Assembly (NCBI GenBank): GCA_029262455.1
Contig: JAJCZJ010000090.1
Location: forward strand, 1-64,000
DNA length: 64,000 bases
Direction: 5' to 3'
Source: Deltaproteobacteria bacterium
GTDB taxonomy: Bacteria > Desulfobacterota > Binatia > HRBIN30 > CADEER01
Shown here piece after piece: positions 16,992-25,977 of the stretch (positions within the stretch are counted from its first letter, which is position 1; each line of letters starts with the position of its first letter). The position numbers and the translations under genes were made by a program. The notes below the pieces were generated by a model. It was not told the origin of the DNA. It made no database searches and saw only the letters and a list, made by a program, of their open reading frames with translations.

Positions 16992-18643
16992 AGTCGAAAT
17001 ACTCCGTATCCTTCGGCGCCCCGTACGTCTCGATTGCGTACGACGGACAAACAAATGCCGAGCACAGTGCGCGTGTCGCGCGGGTCGATGATGCCGTCAT
17101 CACTGATGGCGCCGCTGGCCTCGAGGGCGACGGATCCCTTTTCTTGAATCTCCTCGACCGCGGCCGCGATCTGGGCGTCGACCTCCTCGTCGAAGGGCTC
17201 GCCTTTTCTTGCGGCTTGACCGCGGCGCACGATCGACATGACCCCGGCGATTTGTTTGCCACCCATGACCGCGATCTTTGCGCTCGGCCAGATGAAGGTG
17301 AAGCGGTTGTTGAAGGCGCGGCCGGACATTGCGTAGGTACCCGCGCCGTAGGAAGCGCCGACGATGACGGTCAAGTGCGGCACGGTCGAGTTCGTGACGG
17401 CGTTGATGAGTTGAGAACCCTTTTTGATGATCCCGGCCTGTTCGACCGCTTGGCCGACGATGAAGCCGGTGAGATTTTGGAAGAACACCAACGGCAAGTC
17501 GATTTGGTTGCAAAGTTGAATGAAGTGGGCGGCCTTTTCGGCGGACTCCGGATAGATGACGCCGTTGTTACCGAGGATGCCGACCGGGTAGCCGTCAATC
17601 GAGGCGAAGCCACAAGCCAGGGTCTGGCCATAGCGCGGTTTGAAATCCTCGAAGCGAGAACCGTCGACGACGCGCCCGATGATGTCGCGAATTTCGACCG
17701 GTCGCCGCAGGTCCGGGTCGATGGTGCCGAGCAGCTCTTCGGGGTCGAGCTTGGGTGGGTCGGGGCGCAGGGAAGGCGGCGGGCCGGGTTTGCGCCAGTT
17801 GAGATGAGAGATGACCTCCCGACAAAGACGCAGTGCGTCCGGTTCGTCTTCGGCGAGATATTCACCGAGGCCGGAAATGTCGGCGTGCATTTGCGCGCCG
17901 CCCAAGGTCTCGTCGTCGGAGTCTTCGCCGGTCGCCATCTTCACGAGAGGCGGGCCGGCAAGAAAGATTTTCGACTGCTTTTTGATGACGATGTTGTAGT
18001 CGGACATACCGGGTTGATAAGCGCCGCCTGCCGTCGAAGAGCCGAAGACGACGCAAACAGTCGGGATGTCCATCTTCGAAAGCTCGATCATCTCGTAGAA
18101 GAAGCGGCCGGTTTCGGCGAAGTGATTGGTCTTGGCGGGGCGCCGACGTTTCTTGCCGTCGTCGTCGCGCGGCTCCATGCGCAGGTCGGCGCCGGCGGAT
18201 TCGACGAAGCTGACATAGGGGATGCGGTTGTCGCGAGCGATCTCGAGAGCGCGCATCCATTTCTTGGCAACGTAGGGAGTGAGCGCGCCGCCAAGAACGG
18301 TCGGGTCGTTCGCGAAAATCACGCACTCAACACCTGCGATGATGCCGATGCCGATGATGGCGCCACCGCCGATGACGTAGTCGGAGTTGTAGGCGGCGAG
18401 TGAGCTGATTTCGAGAAACGGACTGTCCGGATCGAGCGCCAGGGCGATTCGTTCGCGGACTGGCAGCTTGCCGCGTTTCGCCAGGCGCTCGTGGTGATAG
18501 GTGCCGCCGCCGAGCTCGGCTTCGTCGAGCAGCCCCTCGAGAGTCGCCAGCTTCTCCAGCATGGCGGCCCGATTTTCCTGGAACTCGGGGCTGCGAGGGT
18601 CGAGGGTAGACGGGAGCGGCGGAGCAAGCATTGTAGGTTGCAT
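16988..18643 (-). CDS. Acyl-CoA carboxylase beta subunit (carboxyltransferase)
   Basis: 551 residues, typical for 3-methylcrotonyl-/geranyl-CoA carboxylase beta chains. N-terminal carboxyltransferase half: ERIALALDPDSPFLEISSLAAYN, GGAIIGIGIIAGVECVIFANDPTVLGG, YVSFVESAGADL. C-terminal half: LPLVFFQNLTGFIVGQAVEQAGIIKKGSQLINA, the oxyanion turn ASYGAGTYAMSGRAFNNRF and IAVMGGKQIAGVM. It transfers the carboxyl group from biotin to the acyl-CoA. ATG 18643 has AGGAGA upstream and is the first gene of the four-gene operon running to 12478. Substrate (geranyl-, 3-methylcrotonyl- or other acyl-CoA) is unresolved. Confidence 0.92.
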   Translation of the reverse strand: MQPTMLAPPLPSTLDPRSPEFQENRAAMLEKLATLEGLLDEAELGGGTYHHERLAKRGKLPVRERIALALDPDSPFLEISSLAAYNSDYVIGGGAIIGIGIIAGVECVIFANDPTVLGGALTPYVAKKWMRALEIARDNRIPYVSFVESAGADLRMEPRDDDGKKRRRPAKTNHFAETGRFFYEMIELSKMDIPTVCVVFGSSTAGGAYQPGMSDYNIVIKKQSKIFLAGPPLVKMATGEDSDDETLGGAQMHADISGLGEYLAEDEPDALRLCREVISHLNWRKPGPPPSLRPDPPKLDPEELLGTIDPDLRRPVEIRDIIGRVVDGSRFEDFKPRYGQTLACGFASIDGYPVGILGNNGVIYPESAEKAAHFIQLCNQIDLPLVFFQNLTGFIVGQAVEQAGIIKKGSQLINAVTNSTVPHLTVIVGASYGAGTYAMSGRAFNNRFTFIWPSAKIAVMGGKQIAGVMSIVRRGQAARKGEPFDEEVDAQIAAAVEEIQEKGSVALEASGAISDDGIIDPRDTRTVLGICLSVVRNRDVRGAEGYGVFRL

Positions 18644-18742
18644 GGATGGTTCTCCTGGGAGGCCGAAATATTCAGATTGTCGTTGTGGCCGCTAGGTTAA
18701 TTTGCCGCAGCGGTAACAAGCGCGGTAATGGAAGTCAATTCG

Positions 18743-18761
18743 AATTACCGGTATCGTAATT
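18743..18761. promoter_or_regulatory. Inverted repeat, candidate operator in divergent promoter region
   Basis: AATTAC (18743-18748) and GTAATT (18756-18761) form a perfect 6-bp inverted repeat with a 7-bp spacer, inside an otherwise relatively AT-rich gap between the divergent carboxylase operon and the GH3 gene. Size and symmetry fit a TetR-type operator, and the operon encodes a TetR regulator. Binding is inference only. Confidence 0.4.
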
Positions 18762-18817
18762 GGATTGTTCGTCCACTCGGTAGTGCTGATAGGGACGCTG
18801 GATCGAATCGATAGGAG

Positions 18818-21325
18818 ATGTGTGGTGGGTTTAGAACGATGAGTGCGGGGATTGCGCAGAATGACAGTGCGCCGGTGAATGTTCCGTTTTCGAAGTTGAC
18901 GGAAGCGGCGGCGCTGGTCGCGGAGATGACCCTCGAAGAGAAAGCTGAGCTCTGCTCGGGCGGTGGGTTTTGGCACACCAAAAAGTGTGAACGACTCGGC
19001 GTGCCACGCATCATGATGACCGACGGCCCGCATGGCCTTCGCAAGCAGCAGGGATCGAGCGACCACGTGGGGCTGGGCAAGAGTGTGCCGGCGACGTGTT
19101 TCCCGACCGCGAGTGCTCTTGCCTCGTCGTGGGATGTTGGCCTGCTGCACGAGATTGGCGTTGGGCTCGGTGAGACCTGCACCGAGGAACGGGTGTCGGT
19201 CATTCTCGGGCCGGGGATGAACATCAAGCGCCATCCGCTATGTGGTCGCAACTTCGAGTACTTCTCGGAGGATCCGCTGCTGAGTGGTTCGATGGCTGCG
19301 GCGTTGATTGACGGAGTCCAGTCTCGAGGGGTTGGCACTTCGATCAAGCACTTCGCGGTCAACAATCAGGAATCGTGTCGGATGTTCGCCGACGCGATCA
19401 TCGACGAACGCACGATGCGAGAGATCTACTTGCGTGGATTCGAGATAGCCGTGCGGCGAGCGCAGCCGTGGACGATCATGTGCGCGTACAATCGGATCAA
19501 CGGTACGTACTGTAGTGACCACCAATGGCTGCTGTCGGATGTCTTGCGCGACGAGTGGGGCTTCGAAGGGTTGGTGGTGACTGACTGGGGCGCGATGAAC
19601 GACCGGGTACAGGGGATCCGCGCGGGGCTGGATCTCGAAATGCCGTCGAGCGCTGGATTGAATGATCGGCTCATTGTCGCGGCGGTGCGTGCCGGCGAAC
19701 TCGATGAGTCTCTCGTCGATCGGTGTGTTGCGCGGGTCGTCGCTTTGATACTTTCCGCGGCAGAGCGGCCCGAGGGGGTGGTTGCAGACAAGGACGCGCA
19801 ACATCAGTTGGCACGGCGGGCGGCCGCTGAATCTGCGGTGCTGCTGAAGAACGATGGCGGACATCTGCCGCTGCAAAGAAAGCAGCGCATTGCGGTCATC
19901 GGGGCATTCGCCGTCAGTCCCCGCTACCAGGGCGCTGGGAGCTCGCAGATCGTGCCGACGCAGCTCGACAACGCGCGCGATGCGATCGAGGCCGCTGTTG
20001 GGGCGTCGGGCGAGGTGTCGTACGCGGCGGGTTACGACCCGGAACGTACCGACATGGACGAAGGTTTGATTGCCGAAGCCGTGGAAGTTGCGAAAGGCGC
20101 CGAAACCGTCGTGTTGTTTGTCGGCTTGCCGTCGATCTACGAGTCCGAAGGGTTCGATCGCGATCACATGCGGCTGCCAGAACAGCACGATCGGCTGGTC
20201 GAAGCGGTCTGTGCAGTCAATCCTGCGACAACGGTGGTGTTGTCGAACGGAGCCCCGGTCGAGATGCCGTGGATCGAGCGACCGGCTGCGGTGCTCGAGG
20301 GATATCTCGCAGGGCAGGCGGGAGGCACCGCGGTTGCGGATCTGCTTTTTGGTGACGTCAACCCGAGTGGCAAGCTCGCGGAGACGTTCCCGCTCGAGCT
20401 GAGTGATGTCGCCGCCGACCAATGGTTCGCCGTGACGAATCGGCAAGTGCACTACCGCGAGGGACTGTTGGTCGGCTACCGCGACTTCGACACCCTAGGC
20501 AAGGAAGTTCGTTTCCCGTTTGGCCACGGCCTCTCCTACACCCGATTTGCATACGACAATTTGGACGCGGGTAGAACACTTGCGGCGGATCAAGACGCAT
20601 TGATCGTGCGCCTGGACGTATCGAACGTCGGAGAAGTGGCCGGCGCCGAGGTGGTGCAGGTCTATGTTCACCACGAAAGCAGCGCGGTGCCGCGTCCGGA
20701 GCAGGCCCTCGTCGGGTTTGCGAAAGTGCGGTTGCAGCCGGGCGAATCACGGGCCGTCGAGATCGCCGTGCCGCGTTCGTCATTCGCCCACTACGCAATC
20801 GATCGCCATGGTTGGGTCGTCGATGGAGGCCGGTGCGAGATCCGCGTGGGAGCCAGCAGTCGCGACATACGACTGCGAGCGATGGTCGAGGTCGAAGCCG
20901 ATGCCGGCGCGGCGAGTTCCGTAGCGGCGGCGGCGACGGCGACGGCCTCGGCGCTCGCGTCTACCGACGAAGCCTTCGCTGCGTTGTTGGGCCGGCCGAT
21001 TCCGGCGCCGGAATCGCCGCGCCCCTTTCACGCCAACTCGAGCCTCGGCGAGGTCGCTACGACCATGGTCGGTCGTCGGTTTCGCGCTGTCATCGAGAAG
21101 CAGATGAGTCAGCAGGCCGGGGGGTCTGCTGAGATGAGTGAGACGAACCGCAAGATGATGAAGCGCATGGTCGACGAGTCGCCGTTGCGATCGTTGGCGC
21201 TGTTTTCGGGAGGCAGGCTCGACTTTCGCGCGGTGAACCTGTTGGTGGCAGTCCTGAACCGAAGCTGGGGCGAGGTGTGGCGGACCCTTCGGAAGAAGGA
21301 CAGCGAGGGAGGCGGAGAGCGATGA
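18818..21325 (+). CDS. Glycoside hydrolase family 3 (beta-glucosidase-like)
   Basis: 835 residues (start 18818, or 18839 at MSAGIAQND). GH3 TIM barrel: MTLEEKAELCSGGGFW, GVPRIMMTDGPHGLR, ATCFPTASALASSWD, IKHFAVNNQE, and the nucleophile Asp256 in GLVVTDWGAMND. The alpha/beta sandwich (LARRAAAESAVLLKNDGGHLPL; AVLEGYLAGQAGGTAVADLLFGDVNPSGKL) and fibronectin-like domain (FGHGLSYTRFAYDNL; VQVYVH) follow. No signal peptide is visible, so it is likely cytoplasmic. A tail of about 140 residues beyond the fibronectin-like domain, with an alanine-rich linker and then SLRSLALFSGG-type sequence, is not part of the basic architecture. The stop overlaps the enoyl-CoA hydratase start (ATGA). Confidence 0.93.
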   Translation: MCGGFRTMSAGIAQNDSAPVNVPFSKLTEAAALVAEMTLEEKAELCSGGGFWHTKKCERLGVPRIMMTDGPHGLRKQQGSSDHVGLGKSVPATCFPTASALASSWDVGLLHEIGVGLGETCTEERVSVILGPGMNIKRHPLCGRNFEYFSEDPLLSGSMAAALIDGVQSRGVGTSIKHFAVNNQESCRMFADAIIDERTMREIYLRGFEIAVRRAQPWTIMCAYNRINGTYCSDHQWLLSDVLRDEWGFEGLVVTDWGAMNDRVQGIRAGLDLEMPSSAGLNDRLIVAAVRAGELDESLVDRCVARVVALILSAAERPEGVVADKDAQHQLARRAAAESAVLLKNDGGHLPLQRKQRIAVIGAFAVSPRYQGAGSSQIVPTQLDNARDAIEAAVGASGEVSYAAGYDPERTDMDEGLIAEAVEVAKGAETVVLFVGLPSIYESEGFDRDHMRLPEQHDRLVEAVCAVNPATTVVLSNGAPVEMPWIERPAAVLEGYLAGQAGGTAVADLLFGDVNPSGKLAETFPLELSDVAADQWFAVTNRQVHYREGLLVGYRDFDTLGKEVRFPFGHGLSYTRFAYDNLDAGRTLAADQDALIVRLDVSNVGEVAGAEVVQVYVHHESSAVPRPEQALVGFAKVRLQPGESRAVEIAVPRSSFAHYAIDRHGWVVDGGRCEIRVGASSRDIRLRAMVEVEADAGAASSVAAAATATASALASTDEAFAALLGRPIPAPESPRPFHANSSLGEVATTMVGRRFRAVIEKQMSQQAGGSAEMSETNRKMMKRMVDESPLRSLALFSGGRLDFRAVNLLVAVLNRSWGEVWRTLRKKDSEGGGER

Positions 21326-22158
21326 GCAGTGAAGTAGTTTTGGTAGACGATCCCGCTCCGCAAGTGAGGCGGGTTACGTTGAATCGCCCGGAGAAGCGCA
21401 ATGCCCTCAATCATGCGCTGCGAGGTGGGATCCTCGAGGCGTTGCGCGCGGCGGACGCCGATCCGGACGTGCGGGTGATGATCGTGCGCGGCGCCGGCAA
21501 GTGCTTTTCGGCGGGCTACGACCTCGGCGGCGGCAACGAAGGGCAGGAGTACCCGTGGCATACGGCGGGTGGCGATGGTCACTGGCCGCGTCACGTCACG
21601 CAAGGGTGGATGAGCATCTGGGAGTTGGCCAAGCCGGTCCTCGCGCAGGTGCACGGGTACTGCCTCGCAGGCGGCAGTGAGTTGGCGACGTGTTGTGACT
21701 TGGTGTACATGGCGGAAGACGCAGCGATGGGATACCCGGCCGTGCGTTTTGGAGTACCGGACAATCACTTCCACGCCTGGTTCGTCGGAATGCGCAAGGC
21801 GATGGAGATGATGCTGACGGGCGATTCGTTGTCGGGAGAGGAGTGTGTACGTCTCGGCTGGGCGAACGATTGCTTTCCGGCAGAGCAGCTCGAATCGAAA
21901 GTTCTGGAAGTCGCGCAGCGGATTGCGTCGGTCCCGGCAGATCTCGTGCAGCTCAACAAGCGCGTGGTTCATCGGCAGATGGAGATCATGGGACTGCACA
22001 CGGGGATTCGTGCCGGTTCCGAACTCTGCGCGCTCGGCACACATCAGAAAAGCATGCACGAGTTCCTTGCCAACACCAAAAGCAAAGGGCTGAAGGGCGC
22101 GTTGCAGGACCGGGATTCACCGTTTGGAGACTATCGGACCAAGTCCGAGGAAGACTAA
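21322..22158 (+). CDS. Enoyl-CoA hydratase/isomerase family protein
   Basis: 278 residues from the ATG overlapping the GH3 stop. Crotonase fold: VRRVTLNRPEKRNALNHALRGGIL, IVRGAGKCFSAGYDLGG (oxyanion hole), AQVHGYCLAGGSELATCCDLVYMAEDAAMGYPAVRFGVP. The position of the first hydratase glutamate is Ser/Glu (GGSELAT), so hydratase activity is possible but not certain. Translational coupling to a glycosidase is unusual and suggests the pair acts on one glycosylated or sugar-derived substrate, or merely shares regulation. Confidence 0.88.
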   Translation: MSSEVVLVDDPAPQVRRVTLNRPEKRNALNHALRGGILEALRAADADPDVRVMIVRGAGKCFSAGYDLGGGNEGQEYPWHTAGGDGHWPRHVTQGWMSIWELAKPVLAQVHGYCLAGGSELATCCDLVYMAEDAAMGYPAVRFGVPDNHFHAWFVGMRKAMEMMLTGDSLSGEECVRLGWANDCFPAEQLESKVLEVAQRIASVPADLVQLNKRVVHRQMEIMGLHTGIRAGSELCALGTHQKSMHEFLANTKSKGLKGALQDRDSPFGDYRTKSEED

Positions 22159-22258
22159 GGCACCGCACCCGTTAGGTTGGCTTGACGTTTGTCAATGGGA
22201 TTCGTCTTGACCACCAGGACCCCGCGTGCTCGAGTCGCCCGAACAAGGGGGACTCATC

Positions 22259-24067
22259 ATGGGCAAGGTCAGGTTGGTATTTCTCGGATTGTGCGCTCTC
22301 GGTTGCGCGTCTTCTGCGGCTCTCGCTTTTCAGGTCAATGAGTTCTCTGACGGTGACCAGACACCGGAGGATGTTGCAGTCGGCGATGACGGCTTCATCG
22401 TCGTTTGGCGAAACGGTCAAGGCGGCAGCCAACCCGCGGGGGTGTACGCCCAACGCTATGACGCGGGCGGCGTGTCGCTGGGCTCTGCCTTTCAGGTGAC
22501 CGCCCCGGGATCTGGCGCGCAGCGCGACGGCGTGGTCAGCATTGCGGCGGACAACGCGTTCGTCATCGCGTGGGAAGATGTTTCGACCGTCCCTCCCGAC
22601 AACGATGAAGGCTCGATCCGCGTGCAGCGCTACGACAGCCTCGGTGTTCCGGTCGGGACGTCCGTGGTGGTCAACACCTTCACGGCGGGACATCAGTCGG
22701 CCCCAGTGATTGCGCACGATGCCACCGGCAACTTTACCGTGGCTTGGACTTCGGCAAACCAGGACGGCGACTCCAGCGGCGTGTTTGCGCAACGCTTCGA
22801 CTCGACGGCCTCACCGCTCGGGACGGAGTTTCAGGTAAACACCTACACAACCGGCGGGCAGGCCAGCGACAGGCTGGCAATCGCTGCTGCTCCGGGTGGC
22901 AGTTTCGTGATTACCTGGCATAGCCGCGCACAAGACGACGGCGATCCATCAGTCAGTGGCGGCGGCGTGTATGCGCAGTTGTACGATTCGGCCGGGGCGC
23001 CGGTCGGCGGAGAGTTTCAGGTCAATACGTCTACTGCGGGAGCTCAGGGCTTGGGTGGAGTCGATGCCGCCATGGACGCGGCCGGCAATTTCGTTTTGGC
23101 GTGGAATGACAACAACGAGGGGCCCCCATTCTTCCTCCCCGGCGGCGATATCGTTGCCCAGCGATATGACAGCAGTGGTGCTCCGATCGGAGGAGAAATC
23201 GCCGTGAATACGGATACGGGCGGTCCGCAATTCGGACCTTCGATCGCAATGACCGGATCTGGCGACTTCGTCGTCGCCTTTCAGACGCCGGACTTCGACC
23301 GCAACGGCATTTCTGGCAGGAGCTTTGCCTCCGACGGAACAGCGATCGGCGACGAGTTCGTGGTTAGCTTGCAATCGCGGGGCGAGCAAGATGGACCCGT
23401 TGCCGGAGGCAGCTCTGACGGCCACTTTGTGGTCGCTTGGGGAAGCGAGTGCCGATCGTTCAACACGCGATGCGACGAGGACGAAGACGGCGACGGCAAG
23501 GGCGTGTTTGCTCGCCGTTTCGATACGGCGGTGCCGGTCTGTGGTGCTGCTCCCCTCACCGGCTGCTTCGACGCCGGCAAGAGTCGGCTGGCGTTGTTGG
23601 GCACTGGGAGCGGGAAGCTAAAGTGGACGTGGGGAGGCGGTCCTGCCTTCGATGGTGAGAACTTTGGTGTTCCGACGGTGGGGCTGACGAACTACGTGTT
23701 TTGCTTGTACCACGAGGACGGTGGCGCGCCGGCGCTGATCATGGAGGCTGCGATCCCAAGCGGCGGGTTGTGTGACGAGGATACAAAGCCCTGTTGGAAA
23801 CATCCCAAGGCTCAAACCAGAGTGAAGTACAAAGACGTGGATGAACTGTCCGACGGAATCGCGAAGGTCGCCATCCGTGGTGGTCGTGATGGCCACGGCA
23901 AGATCAGCGTCAAAGGCCGTGGACCGCTTCTGCCGCTGCCGACCTTTCCGATTGGGCCGTTTACCACGGTCACCGGGCAACTGGTCAACGGCAACGGCGA
24001 GTGCTGGCAAACCGAGCACACCGAAGCCCAAGCCAACACGGATAAGAAATTCAAGTCAAAATTCTAA
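22259..24067 (+). CDS. Secreted beta-repeat protein with C-terminal KFKSKF module
   Basis: 602 residues from ATG 22259. Signal peptide to about residue 22 (LGCASSAALAFQ). Residues about 22-410 hold six or so repeats of roughly 60 residues with the pattern FQVNT-x-TxGxQ ... GNFVVAW ... GVFAQRFDSxGxPLG, as in beta-propeller-like surface proteins. After a cysteine-bearing linker, residues about 430-602 form a module with YVFCLY, KPCWKH, VKYKDVD, DGIAKVAI, KGRGP, ECWQTE and the last residues KFKSKF. The same module ends the unrelated protein at 34131-35498. Likely exported; no enzyme motif is visible. I do not recognise a named family. Confidence 0.75.
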   Translation: MGKVRLVFLGLCALGCASSAALAFQVNEFSDGDQTPEDVAVGDDGFIVVWRNGQGGSQPAGVYAQRYDAGGVSLGSAFQVTAPGSGAQRDGVVSIAADNAFVIAWEDVSTVPPDNDEGSIRVQRYDSLGVPVGTSVVVNTFTAGHQSAPVIAHDATGNFTVAWTSANQDGDSSGVFAQRFDSTASPLGTEFQVNTYTTGGQASDRLAIAAAPGGSFVITWHSRAQDDGDPSVSGGGVYAQLYDSAGAPVGGEFQVNTSTAGAQGLGGVDAAMDAAGNFVLAWNDNNEGPPFFLPGGDIVAQRYDSSGAPIGGEIAVNTDTGGPQFGPSIAMTGSGDFVVAFQTPDFDRNGISGRSFASDGTAIGDEFVVSLQSRGEQDGPVAGGSSDGHFVVAWGSECRSFNTRCDEDEDGDGKGVFARRFDTAVPVCGAAPLTGCFDAGKSRLALLGTGSGKLKWTWGGGPAFDGENFGVPTVGLTNYVFCLYHEDGGAPALIMEAAIPSGGLCDEDTKPCWKHPKAQTRVKYKDVDELSDGIAKVAIRGGRDGHGKISVKGRGPLLPLPTFPIGPFTTVTGQLVNGNGECWQTEHTEAQANTDKKFKSKF

Positions 24068-24136
24068 TCGACAGTGCATTCCGGTCCTGGCGATGCGGCG
24101 ATCGAAGATCTGGCGCTCAACCGCCGAACAGTGATT

Positions 24137-24321
24137 GTCAGGCTGAAGCCTGACCTACGCCAGTGGCGGTACGTCGTCGCCTGATTCACCGGGCAGCGTA
24201 CGGTAGGCTTTAGCCTACCGATTTCGACTGATTCACCAGGCCGCGTAGGGTAGGCTTTAGCCTACCGATTTCGCCTGATTCACCAGGCCGCGTAGGGTAG
24301 GCTTTAGCCTACCGAATTCGA
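24137..24321. repeat. Single hairpin plus 3 tandem 47-bp hairpin repeats
   Basis: First a palindrome GTCAGGCTGAAGCCTGAC (24137-24154). Then three tandem 47-bp units starting at 24181, 24228 and 24275, each with CTGATTCACC and the hairpin GGTAGGCTTTAGCCTACC. Units two and three are nearly identical; unit one differs by a few bases. They fill the 282-bp gap between the convergent secreted-protein and SGNH genes and probably fold as serial hairpins, with a possible terminator effect. There are too few units and no unique spacers for a CRISPR. Confidence 0.9.
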
Positions 24322-24349
24322 CTACGGCAATTCGCCCAGCGTTCCCCCG

Positions 24350-25588
24350 TTAGGGCAACGCCACAATGACCTCGCGCGCCGCTTCTGCCATGCGGGCGTA
24401 TCCGGCGTCGCCCGGGTGTAAGCCGTCACCGCTGTCGTATTCCGCCAGCATTTGGGTCGGCAGGTCTGGGTCCTGAACCGCCGCGTCGAAGTCGATGACG
24501 GCGTCGAACGTGCCGCTGTTGCGAATCCAATCGTTGACTGCGGCGCGGGTTGCTTCTCCATCCGGGATCAGCGCGTCGAGCGCGGGGTAGGGCAGTATCG
24601 TGCCGCCGACGACCGACAGCCCGGCGCTGTGAGCGCGATCGACCAGGTCTCGGATTCCGTCGATCAAGTCCTGACTGCTGACCAACGGCGAGGGGGGATC
24701 GTCTCCGAAGATATTCGGGACCGCGGGAGCTTGCAGGTCGTTAATCCCCTCGAGGATGACAAGCGTCGTCGCTCCAGATTGTTGAAGGACATCGCGTTCG
24801 AATCGATTCTGAGCGCTCGGTCCAAATGGAAGATTGCCTTCCCGCAAAACGCGGTTGCCGGAAATTCCGGCGTTGACAACGGCGGTTTCGCCGTCGAGAA
24901 GCACAGCCAGTCGCTCCGGCCAACTGCCGCCGATCTCTCGCGCGCCAAAACCGTCGGTAATCGAGTCTCCGAGGGTAACAACGGCGCGGGGCTGCGCTGT
25001 GGTCGAGACCTCCAATGCGGACACCACATACCAAGAGCCGACGGTGGAACCGACGGACAGTCGCTCCGACGATGTCTGATCGCCACCACCGGTGAAGGCG
25101 GGCCGCAGCGCGATCGTGTGCAGTGACTTTATGGTGACTCGATCTGAGAAGTAGAGGCTGACCGCCACTTCTTGCAACGGGCCCAAGACGAGATCGATCG
25201 GATCGCTCAGGACTTCCTCTCCGGGCGCGATGTCAATCGTTTGGGAGCCATTGTACTCGATGCCCCGAAGAGAGCTCGGGTCGATCGAGTCGCCGCCGTT
25301 TGCGGAGATGGCGATGGAGGCTGCCGTGATTCGGACGGGTTCGGTGCCCAACGCATTCGATAGTCGTACGCGGATCAGGTCTCCGCCGATGCTCAAGGGC
25401 ATGACCTGCCGCAAGGTGGTATCCTCGATGACCCGACCGGGGTCGATCGAGTGCACTGCGGCACCCCATGACCCGACCCAGCGGCGCTCAGTGCCGCTGC
25501 CACACCCGAGCGTGAGACAGAGCGAGATCAGCAGTACGAGAGCTGCGGCCTTGGGTCGTCGAGCGAGAGCGGCTGTGATTATTCTCAT
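24350..25588 (-). CDS. SGNH/GDSL hydrolase, lipoprotein
   Basis: 412 residues from ATG 25588 (the in-frame extension to 25666 adds no signal-like sequence). Lipoprotein signal: AAALVLLISLCLTLGC, lipobox Cys near 31. N-terminal beta-sandwich about 40-200 (VRLSNALGTEPVRI). SGNH blocks: nucleophile GDSITDGFGAR, block II AGISGNRVL, block III LEGINDL, and catalytic Asp/His in DGLHPGDAGYARMAE. Such enzymes de-esterify polysaccharides or lipids. The arrangement of N-terminal sandwich and catalytic domain is that of GDSL-family carbohydrate esterases. It would face the periplasm or surface. Confidence 0.87.
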   Translation of the reverse strand: MRIITAALARRPKAAALVLLISLCLTLGCGSGTERRWVGSWGAAVHSIDPGRVIEDTTLRQVMPLSIGGDLIRVRLSNALGTEPVRITAASIAISANGGDSIDPSSLRGIEYNGSQTIDIAPGEEVLSDPIDLVLGPLQEVAVSLYFSDRVTIKSLHTIALRPAFTGGGDQTSSERLSVGSTVGSWYVVSALEVSTTAQPRAVVTLGDSITDGFGAREIGGSWPERLAVLLDGETAVVNAGISGNRVLREGNLPFGPSAQNRFERDVLQQSGATTLVILEGINDLQAPAVPNIFGDDPPSPLVSSQDLIDGIRDLVDRAHSAGLSVVGGTILPYPALDALIPDGEATRAAVNDWIRNSGTFDAVIDFDAAVQDPDLPTQMLAEYDSGDGLHPGDAGYARMAEAAREVIVALP

Positions 25589-25675
25589 CGCGCGCTCTAT
25601 ACCAAATTCCGAGGGGCGATCCATGGGATGCCCCCCTGCTGTGGGGAATGAACCCTCACCTTTCATCCTCTCACG

Positions 25676-25728
25676 CTGAGCATGCGGGAGCGGAGATTTT
25701 GTTGGGCGTTGCGCGTCGATTTGGTGCT
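25676..25728. repeat. Partial third copy of the cassette end
   Basis: The stretch from about 25680 (ATGCGGGAGCGGAGATTTTG...) resembles 26047-26090 in sequence and order, including the following TTGTTGGGCG. It lies on the same strand as copy B, 370 bp upstream of it, so the heptamer array is bracketed by two related ends. The whole gap 25589-26128 (540 bp) is repeats with no believable gene. Confidence 0.65.
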
Positions 25729-25851
25729 GCGGAAACGAGTACTTGCCGAAAACCTGAGAGCCTTCCCCTCTCCCTCCGGGAGAGGGTTAAGGGTGAGGAG
25801 GTCGAAATGCCAGCTTCCTTCTTGCCCTTGTGCCGCAGTGCTTTCGCGTCC

Positions 25852-25977
25852 GGGGTACAGGGTGCGGGGTACAGGGTGCGGGGTACGGGGTACAGGGTAC
25901 GGGGTACGGGGTACAGGGTACGGGGTACAGGGTACGGGGTACGGGGTACAGGGTACGGTACGGGGTACGGGGTACGG
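25852..25977. repeat. Heptamer array, reverse orientation, mixed units
   Basis: About 18 units of GGGTACG/GGGTACA type, the reverse complement of the arrays at 1-56 and 6474-6620. Two early units have GGGTGC and one unit is shortened near 25956 (GGGTACGGTACGG). Units are more diverse than at 6474-6620, suggesting an older or less homogenised array. Confidence 0.92.

Noticed and set aside
17144-18403. Plus-strand ORF of 419 codons
   Set aside because: Antisense to the carboxyltransferase gene; no motifs.
24181-24321. CRISPR array
   Set aside because: Only three units, no unique spacers, each unit contains its own hairpin in the repeated part and there are no cas genes.
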